Shown here piece by piece: positions 59,136-64,000 of a stretch of DNA of 64,000 nucleotides. Below the pieces are notes generated by a model. That model was not told where the DNA came from. It saw only the letters and a list, made by a program, of their open reading frames with translations, and ran no database searches. Numbering within the stretch: the stretch's first letter is position 1; each line of letters begins with the position of its first letter. Position numbers and translations under genes: made by a program. The DNA comes from Sporosarcina sp. D27 (GTDB lineage: Bacteria; Bacillota; Bacilli; Bacillales_A; Planococcaceae): NCBI RefSeq assembly GCF_000586555.1, contig NZ_AZUC01000063.1, forward strand, positions 124,001 to 188,000. Direction: 5' to 3'.

Positions 59136-60884
59136 TTAGGTGAGCTGTTTATACCGCTCAATATCTCTGACTATATTTCTTACCGCACGTTGCCAAAATT
59201 CACTACTTGAAAGATCTATTTGGAAATTATTTTTAACCAACTGTTCTAAGGGCAGTCTTCCAGTTTCACCCAAGAACTCTTGAAACTTCCGTTTGAATTG
59301 CCTATCTTCTTTAGCCTCTTCCAAAAGTCCGAGACTAAATAAAAATCCAAATGAGTATGGATAATTGTAAACAGGAATAGTTGCTTGGTAGAACTGCTCA
59401 TATTTTATCCATAAATAAGGCTCATATTTACTTAAACTGCTTCCATATGCTTTTTCCTGACACCTTAACGAAAGTTCTTCTATTTGTTTAACATCCAATG
59501 GGCTATCTTTTCGATATTTATAAAACTCGTTTTCAAATAAAAACGCTGCTCTTATCGACATCAAGTAATTAAGGCTGCGTTCAATCTTCTGTCCTAAAAC
59601 CGCTCTTTCGACTGATGTTTCGGTGGTATTTTGTAGCATATGATTGATGAATACTGTTTCAAAAAATATAGAAGACGTTTCTGCCATTGTCATTTCCAAT
59701 AGGTCATCTGTAAATCGCAGTGAAGGGGTATCTTTGATCTGTTTAAAGTGCCAAGCATGACCCAGTTCATGTGCAAGCCTTCTAGCACTATCCAAGGTGT
59801 TGTCATAACTTAATGAAATACGTGATTCACCCTCTTGAATAAAAGGCGCACAAAATCCCCCAGATGATTTTGTTTTGCTTGGCACTGCATCTACCCACCC
59901 TTTTTTAATGGCTTCTTTTACAAACTCGGACATATTGTCATCAATAGGTGCAAGTGAATTGATTATTTCATCAGTAGCATGTTGGAATGAAATCGAAAAA
60001 GAATCATTTTGAGATGACATCATCAAATCATGCCATGATATTTTTTGGGTTCCGACTTCTTTTTTCTTGATAAAATAACTTGAAAGTTCTTTCATATTAG
60101 TATCAACTGCCTCCCACATGGCATCAAGCGTTTGACTAGTTATACCATTAAAACCCAGGGATTCGTCAAGGTGATTCGTCTTCTTAATTTTATTTTCGTT
60201 AAGTCTGATTCCAACCATTTGATTATAGATTGAAGCAAAGATATTCGATTGCGTTTCTAAGGTTTTATTCAGTTCAGCAAACACATGAAGTCTTTCCTCC
60301 TTTTCCGGATGTGCTAAAGCTTGTTCCATCGCTTCCGAATAGGATACTTGAGTCCTTTCTTTGCCATGACCTATTTCTATTTTCAGGTTGTTTATAACTT
60401 GACTATAGAGGTCTTCAAGACTACATAACACTTCTCGAGAAAAGTTTGAAATCATCTTTTCCTTCTTACTGTCACTTTCTTGATAGTTTACTAACTCTGC
60501 AAGAAAATTCACCTGCTTAATACTATTCGACCACTCTGTAAGCTGTATTTCATTCATTTCGGTAAGTCTTTCTTCCAACCTAGAAATAATAGAATACACT
60601 TGGGATTTTAAGGTTGAGATGGTTCCGTTTATGGAGGTTAGTTGGGAAGGCTCAATATCTTCAATGGTTAAACAGTAATAAAAGGATTCAGCTGATTCAA
60701 TTTGTTTGATTACTCGCCAAAGTGTTAGTAGTTGACTATCCTTTAAGACAGCTAAAGCTAACTCATTCTCGATTTTAATCAACTTTTTCTTAACTATGTC
60801 CAATTGGCTTTTAAAATTTTTCATATCAGTTTTATATTGAAGAGATTCTAAGTTCCACCGGGTAATTAAACTAGATGTTGCCAA
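59136..60884 (-). CDS. M3-family oligoendopeptidase (PepF-like)
   Basis: This 582-residue cytosolic peptidase has the zinc motif HELGHAWHF at 372-380 with the third ligand Glu in MTMAETSSIFFE. The preceding GGFCAPFIQEGESRISLSYDNT and the closing YPYSFGFLFSLGLLEEAK are PepF/oligoendopeptidase F traits. It cleaves short peptides. The N-terminal 170 residues are helical. GGGGTGAAAT precedes the ATG. It is the last large gene before the second hairpin repeat. Confidence 0.93.
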   Translation of the reverse strand: MATSSLITRWNLESLQYKTDMKNFKSQLDIVKKKLIKIENELALAVLKDSQLLTLWRVIKQIESAESFYYCLTIEDIEPSQLTSINGTISTLKSQVYSIISRLEERLTEMNEIQLTEWSNSIKQVNFLAELVNYQESDSKKEKMISNFSREVLCSLEDLYSQVINNLKIEIGHGKERTQVSYSEAMEQALAHPEKEERLHVFAELNKTLETQSNIFASIYNQMVGIRLNENKIKKTNHLDESLGFNGITSQTLDAMWEAVDTNMKELSSYFIKKKEVGTQKISWHDLMMSSQNDSFSISFQHATDEIINSLAPIDDNMSEFVKEAIKKGWVDAVPSKTKSSGGFCAPFIQEGESRISLSYDNTLDSARRLAHELGHAWHFKQIKDTPSLRFTDDLLEMTMAETSSIFFETVFINHMLQNTTETSVERAVLGQKIERSLNYLMSIRAAFLFENEFYKYRKDSPLDVKQIEELSLRCQEKAYGSSLSKYEPYLWIKYEQFYQATIPVYNYPYSFGFLFSLGLLEEAKEDRQFKRKFQEFLGETGRLPLEQLVKNNFQIDLSSSEFWQRAVRNIVRDIERYKQLT

Positions 60885-61152
60885 ATCAATTTCACCCCAA
60901 GTCTAAATTATAAGATAACTATAGAATTATCAGATTAACAATATATTCTTAAATTTAATTATATAACATATCAAAGGTTACTATGGATTATACTCAAACA
61001 AATAGAAAAACCATTATTTCATCGCTACATGAACAAAATAATAGTTTTTGAAAATTAACAAAGCGTTGTTTAATGTTTAAGGAATAGCGGATGTATTTAT
61101 TATTGTATTAACTTGCCATCCCTGTTGCTGACAAAGGGCAACTCCTTTTTTT
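60885..61152. other. Intergenic DNA with an AT-rich hairpin repeat
   Basis: No gene found. It contains the hairpin repeat at 61010-61045; otherwise AT-rich sequence of no clear role. Confidence 0.55.
61010..61045. repeat. AT-rich hairpin repeat, copy 2
   Basis: AACCATTATTTCATCG faces GAACAAAATAATAG, with AAATAGAAAAA before it. It shares most positions with copy 1 at 53747-53782. Confidence 0.7.
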
Positions 61153-61194
61153 AGGTCAGATTGTGACTTGTAAATCAAACAAACGCCCCCGATT
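61153..61194 (-). repeat. Cassette-boundary repeat E19
   Basis: Gene-sense AATCGGGGGCGTTTGTTTGA then AGTCACAATCTGACCT. It begins 10 bp after the stop codon of the gene at 61204. Confidence 0.75.
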
Positions 61195-61203
61195 ATGAAA
61201 AGA

Positions 61204-61500
61204 TTATTTAATTAACAATCGGTCTATGAATGGGTAAACATACCCCAAGACAAACAAAACGATCGCAAAGTAAAAGACAGTTCCAGCTAATGGCAGATAC
61301 CATTTTTTCTTCTTGGATTTATATTGGAGCCAATAATTAACTGCCCACAGGACGAACATAAAACCAATAGAAAAGTAGTGAAATACGCTATCATCTATGG
61401 GTGCGCTAACTAAAGAAGCTAAAACCCAAAAAAAATAAATAAATCCCAATAGGATCAAATTGACAACATGAACGGCAATATTGTAAAAATTGTTATTCAT
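61204..61500 (-). CDS. Hypothetical membrane protein (98 aa)
   Basis: I do not recognise this protein. It has three membrane helices (residues 8-28, 41-58 and 70-90) and a basic loop (YKSKKKKW). The upstream GGAGTGGAAATTGA provides a ribosome site. It is a single-gene unit between boundary repeats E20 and E19. Confidence 0.6.
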   Translation of the reverse strand: MNNNFYNIAVHVVNLILLGFIYFFWVLASLVSAPIDDSVFHYFSIGFMFVLWAVNYWLQYKSKKKKWYLPLAGTVFYFAIVLFVLGYVYPFIDRLLIK

Positions 61501-61554
61501 TCAATTTCCACTCCGATCATTTACAATTCACAATCTCAATCTTCTTCATCAAAA

Positions 61555-61580
61555 TGGCCCGTTTGTCGATGTCCCTGATC
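61555..61580 (-). repeat. Cassette-boundary repeat, 3' part E20
   Basis: Gene-sense GATCAGGGACATCGACAAAC then GGGCCATTTTGATG. The CGGGGGC half is missing. Confidence 0.55.
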
Positions 61581-61585
61581 TCAAG

Positions 61586-61731
61586 TTATATTTTTTGAAA
61601 ACCCCGTACTTTTACCACATAGCCATTACTTTTGTAAAAAGTATGTGCCGCTTGACACTCTTCTCAATTACCGCTGTTTAAAGTTATAGCTACTGCACCT
61701 TGTTGAATTGCCCATTCTTCAAGATTTATAT
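61586..61731 (-). pseudogene. 3' fragment of a GNAT acetyltransferase gene
   Basis: The minus frame encodes EEWAIQQGAVAITLNSGN-stop-EECQAAHTFYKSNGYVVKVRGF, the usual motif A/B end of a stand-alone GNAT (EERQAAHxFYxSNGY). CGA has become TGA in the place of Arg, and the first two thirds of the gene are absent, replaced by boundary repeat E21. Not functional. Confidence 0.75.
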
Positions 61732-61782
61732 CTGACCCTTATGTAGTCGAGGGCAATCCCTATTATGCAATCGCCCACATTT
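61732..61782 (-). repeat. Cassette-boundary repeat E21
   Basis: Gene-sense GTGGGCGATTGCATAATAGG then CTACATAAGGGTCAGA. It passes directly into the GNAT 3' fragment. Confidence 0.7.
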
Positions 61783-61851
61783 GCAAAGTAAATACCTTTA
61801 CAAAAGCTAGTGATTATTAGGGATTAGAGAGTAAAAGTACAAATTACTAAC

Positions 61852-62559
61852 TTATCGACTTCCGCCTAAAAAATCATTCTGTTTACTATTTAACTTCTTT
61901 ACCCATTCACTATCATTCCAAATATTAGGGTTGTCAATCGTTAGATTTTCTCCACGCACCATAAAATCATAACTATCTTTTCCACCAGTATACCAATCAA
62001 CAATGACTAACTTGCCTTTCACATTACGTACTAGAAATTCAGCACCTTCACCATAACCACCTGTAAACTTTTTAATGTTCACAGGTATGTTTAAATAGAG
62101 ATAACCTCCATACGCGTCATCAGTATATTCTACTTCCCAAGCGTCAATCTCAATATTTTTCACCTTACTATTCAAATTTCCAAACTGTTCATATTGGGAT
62201 TGTATCTTCTTCTCCGTATACTTTTTAAGGTTATTGTTATCAAAAAATGTATGCAAATCAATGGCAGAGCCATTCCAGACTGCATAATAATAGTTAGTCA
62301 ACGCTTGCACACACATCTCATAAGCCGTATCAAAATCCTCAGAAGATAGCTCGATTTCATTCTTAGCAACATATCCAGAGGAAACTTGTGCTATTTTCTG
62401 TTCTGTGCTTGATGTAATAACTGTTTTTGTAGCACTATCTGAGTTTATTATCGCCGAGAATAAAAGAGTATTTTTTTCGTTATTATCATTTGTTTCATCT
62501 TGACTACATCCAACTAATACAAGTCCAATTACGATAATTAACATAACCATTCTTCTCAT
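61852..62559 (-). CDS. Hypothetical lipoprotein
   Basis: This 235-residue protein has a signal sequence and lipobox LVGC, then an acidic, Asn-rich linker, and a C-terminal domain with YGGYLYLNIPVNIKKFTGGYGEGAEFLV. I recognise no family. It should be tethered to the outer membrane face. GAAGAGGTGCGGCC stands before the ATG. Single-gene unit between boundary repeats E22 and E21. Confidence 0.68.
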   Translation of the reverse strand: MRRMVMLIIVIGLVLVGCSQDETNDNNEKNTLLFSAIINSDSATKTVITSSTEQKIAQVSSGYVAKNEIELSSEDFDTAYEMCVQALTNYYYAVWNGSAIDLHTFFDNNNLKKYTEKKIQSQYEQFGNLNSKVKNIEIDAWEVEYTDDAYGGYLYLNIPVNIKKFTGGYGEGAEFLVRNVKGKLVIVDWYTGGKDSYDFMVRGENLTIDNPNIWNDSEWVKKLNSKQNDFLGGSR

Positions 62560-62664
62560 GGCCGCACCTCTTCTTAATATAGACGCTATTACTCAATCGT
62601 AAGTTGTTATTATATTCTGAATCACCAACCTACTAATATCTCAACTTTTCTTTGAAACGTGATA

Positions 62665-62708
62665 TGGCCCTATTATAGGACAGTTCTCATGCCAGAACTG
62701 CCCCCATT
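62665..62708 (-). repeat. Cassette-boundary repeat E22
   Basis: Gene-sense AATGGGGGCAGTTCTGGCA then AGAACTGTCCTATAATAGGG. CAGTTCT/AGAACTG is a perfect hairpin. The stop codon of the upstream gene lies inside it. Confidence 0.82.
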
Positions 62709-62956
62709 ACTTGAATTTCTGGTAATGGTGAGTCAGGTGTAAAGCTATCAATTGCAACTTTAATAAGTAATATAGTCCATAGGATCATAATAATTATACT
62801 TCCAATTCTGATCAACTTAACTTGAACATCAGACAACTCAGGGATTTCTTTATATCTCCAGCGGTCTAAAAAGAAAAAACTATCTTCTGGTTCATAGAAG
62901 CTCCAAATACAAAACCCATAAACAGGTATTGAAAATACTATGAAGATAAATAACAT
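62687..62956 (-). CDS. Small membrane protein, DUF6199-like; C-terminus lies in a boundary repeat
   Basis: This 89-residue protein has two membrane helices (residues 2-20 and 50-68) around YEPEDSFFFLDRWRYKEIPELSD, a pattern like DUF6199-type proteins (call from memory, moderate). The last codons, MGAVLA-stop, are supplied by boundary repeat E22, so the native C-terminus may have been replaced. GGGGG stands before the ATG. Confidence 0.58.
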   Translation of the reverse strand: MLFIFIVFSIPVYGFCIWSFYEPEDSFFFLDRWRYKEIPELSDVQVKLIRIGSIIIMILWTILLIKVAIDSFTPDSPLPEIQVMGAVLA

Positions 62957-63068
62957 GATTAGCCCCCATTAAGCTATCTATATTACTTACACGAAAATTC
63001 TAAATATAATTCCCAATCTTTATTCTTCTCTAAAGCAGTTAATATCCTTAAATCATAGTTAACTAATC

Positions 63069-63118
63069 CGGCCATATTGTTTCTCGGGCGCAAATCCTTG
63101 TTCAAGAATTGCCACGGT
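63069..63118 (-). repeat. Cassette-boundary repeat E23
   Basis: Gene-sense CCGTGGCAATTCTTGAACAA then AACAATATGGCCGG. It contains an AATTCTTG/CAAGGATT hairpin and lies 31 bp after the stop of the methyltransferase gene. Confidence 0.72.
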
Positions 63119-63148
63119 TTGTTCAACTTTCAATATTAATATATTTAT

Positions 63149-63880
63149 TTACTTCGCACACGAAAAAGCTAGTATAATTGGTATTCGTTGTCTTCTAACA
63201 AATTCTTCTTCACTATTAAAATGTTCACGCTTCGGTGTACCCTCGCGTAGATCTAGAACTGAAAAGCCTGCTTGCTTAAGTGCTATAAAATAATTTTCGA
63301 TTGTTCGATGATACTTAACCACTATTTGGTCAATCCAAGGCTCTTTTCTTTCTCCTTCATGGAAGTAGTCATCGACAATCCAATTACTACGTTTATCTCC
63401 AGATTGCTTACTAGCAAAAGACGAAGTTGTAAGTGGATGCTGGATACTAAAAGTAAATCTCCCGTTTTCTTTAAGTGTTTTATGAACATCTTGAAACAGG
63501 CGGTTAATGTCTGAAACATAATGGATTGCAAATCGAGATGTAACAAGATCAAATGCCTCTTTTGGATAATCATAAGATTCCATTGTTTCAAAGTGTATTG
63601 TCCCGTTTTGTTCAAGTATGTTAGAGCGTGCCACTTCCACCATTTGTTCCGAACCTTCTACTCCTGTATAGTTTTTTGCTCCTAAATGTAAGAGTTCTTT
63701 TCCGAAAGAAGCATCTCCACACCCTAAATCTAAGACACTACTATCTTGAAAGCTACCAATTAACTCATACATAATTGGGCCTTCTATGGCATTATTCGGA
63801 CTATCGATTCTGTTTCTTCTAGTCATGTAGTTTTTTAAAAAATCCGTTTGATCATAAACACTAGGTCCTTTAAATTCCAT
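63149..63880 (-). CDS. Class I SAM-dependent methyltransferase
   Basis: This 243-residue protein has SAM motif I VLDLGCGDASFGKELLHLGA and GVEGSEQMVEVAR after it, followed by FDLVTSRFAIHYVSD and GRFTFSIQHPLTT, a UbiE/COQ5-like or methyltransferase-11-like layout. GAGGAGG lies 8 bp before the ATG at 63880; an in-frame ATG at 63958 is too far. It is a small-molecule methyltransferase of unknown substrate, last in the visible array. Confidence 0.86.
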   Translation of the reverse strand: MEFKGPSVYDQTDFLKNYMTRRNRIDSPNNAIEGPIMYELIGSFQDSSVLDLGCGDASFGKELLHLGAKNYTGVEGSEQMVEVARSNILEQNGTIHFETMESYDYPKEAFDLVTSRFAIHYVSDINRLFQDVHKTLKENGRFTFSIQHPLTTSSFASKQSGDKRSNWIVDDYFHEGERKEPWIDQIVVKYHRTIENYFIALKQAGFSVLDLREGTPKREHFNSEEEFVRRQRIPIILAFSCAK

Positions 63881-64000
63881 CGAAACGTCTCCTCCTCTAA
63901 AATTTGAGATGTCGGGCGAATCATCGCCAAATGCTATACCAATGTTTATATTCTTCACTTGATCAACTTTTGCTTTTTATAGTGTTTTTCAGCAAATTGG
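63881..64000. other. Window end, no gene seen
   Basis: AT-rich sequence without a clear gene or repeat copy; it contains the ribosome site of the methyltransferase gene. Confidence 0.4.

Noticed and set aside
20815-63118. CRISPR array from the many short repeats
   Set aside because: Copies are spaced by whole genes, are only 40-50 bp, diverged and not regularly spaced; no cas genes.
22750-63118. Canonical attC sites of an integron
   Set aside because: The ends do not show RYYYAAC and GTTRRRY core sites, and no intI is present. I therefore use the neutral name boundary repeat.
1-64000. Prophage, insertion sequence or transposase
   Set aside because: No phage structural gene, integrase or transposase was found in any frame.

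Overview
The window reads as chromosomal DNA of an endospore-forming, low-to-moderate GC Bacillales bacterium, most likely Planococcaceae (Sporosarcina, Psychrobacillus or Lysinibacillus type). Support: a LysM/GH18 cortex-lytic enzyme facing a CotF-type coat protein, an AbrB-family regulator, an S-box (SAM-I) riboswitch before metA, YpsA, CtaB, two YitT proteins, an SLH/NlpC-P60 wall hydrolase, AGGAGG ribosome sites and GTG/TTG starts. The genus is inference. No rRNA, tRNA, phage, transposase, integrase or CRISPR locus was seen.

Layout. 1-19.8 kb is ordinary core: the 5' end of gdhA, the spore pair, an RluA-type pseudouridine synthase, two SMR exporters with a TetR repressor and shared operators, metA with its riboswitch, a YitT protein, an AbrB-type regulator, a thioredoxin, DUF3231, a large catalase, ThpR, a chemoreceptor, an enolase-superfamily epimerase plus GNAT operon, and a helix-turn-helix regulator and NhaC-type antiporter that share an operator-like site. 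29.8-49.6 kb is again core: an EF-G/TetM-like GTPase, ypsA, ctaB, a SIMPL protein, a zinc metallopeptidase, an FAD oxidoreductase, a nucleobase permease, a DUF697 GTPase, brnQ, an SLH/NlpC-P60 hydrolase, fabI, argH with an ArgR box, a CDF transporter and an RNA/DNA methyltransferase. 49.8-55.4 kb holds a methyltransferase, two MFS exporters and a TPR-type XRE regulator.

The unusual parts are 20.8-28.6 kb and 55.6-63.1 kb. Nearly every gene there is on the minus strand, stands alone, is small and accessory (GNAT, NUDIX, methyltransferases, phosphatase, amidase, peptidases, tiny membrane proteins), and is separated from the next by one diverged copy of a 40-50 bp repeat. In gene sense the repeat begins CGGGGGC, carries a central imperfect hairpin, and ends CAATMGGGCCA. 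All copies point the same way relative to the genes and most sit 5-30 bp after a stop codon. Several join directly to truncated genes: a DUF6414 5' fragment, a GNAT 3' fragment and one unidentified 3' fragment. This looks like a cassette array, similar in layout to an integron cassette array, but without canonical attC ends and without an integrase in view. I treat it as the main lead. Other repeats (an AT-rich hairpin, a CTAACGAAGCA hairpin and a 128 bp GC-rich palindromic repeat) lie in or near the same territory.
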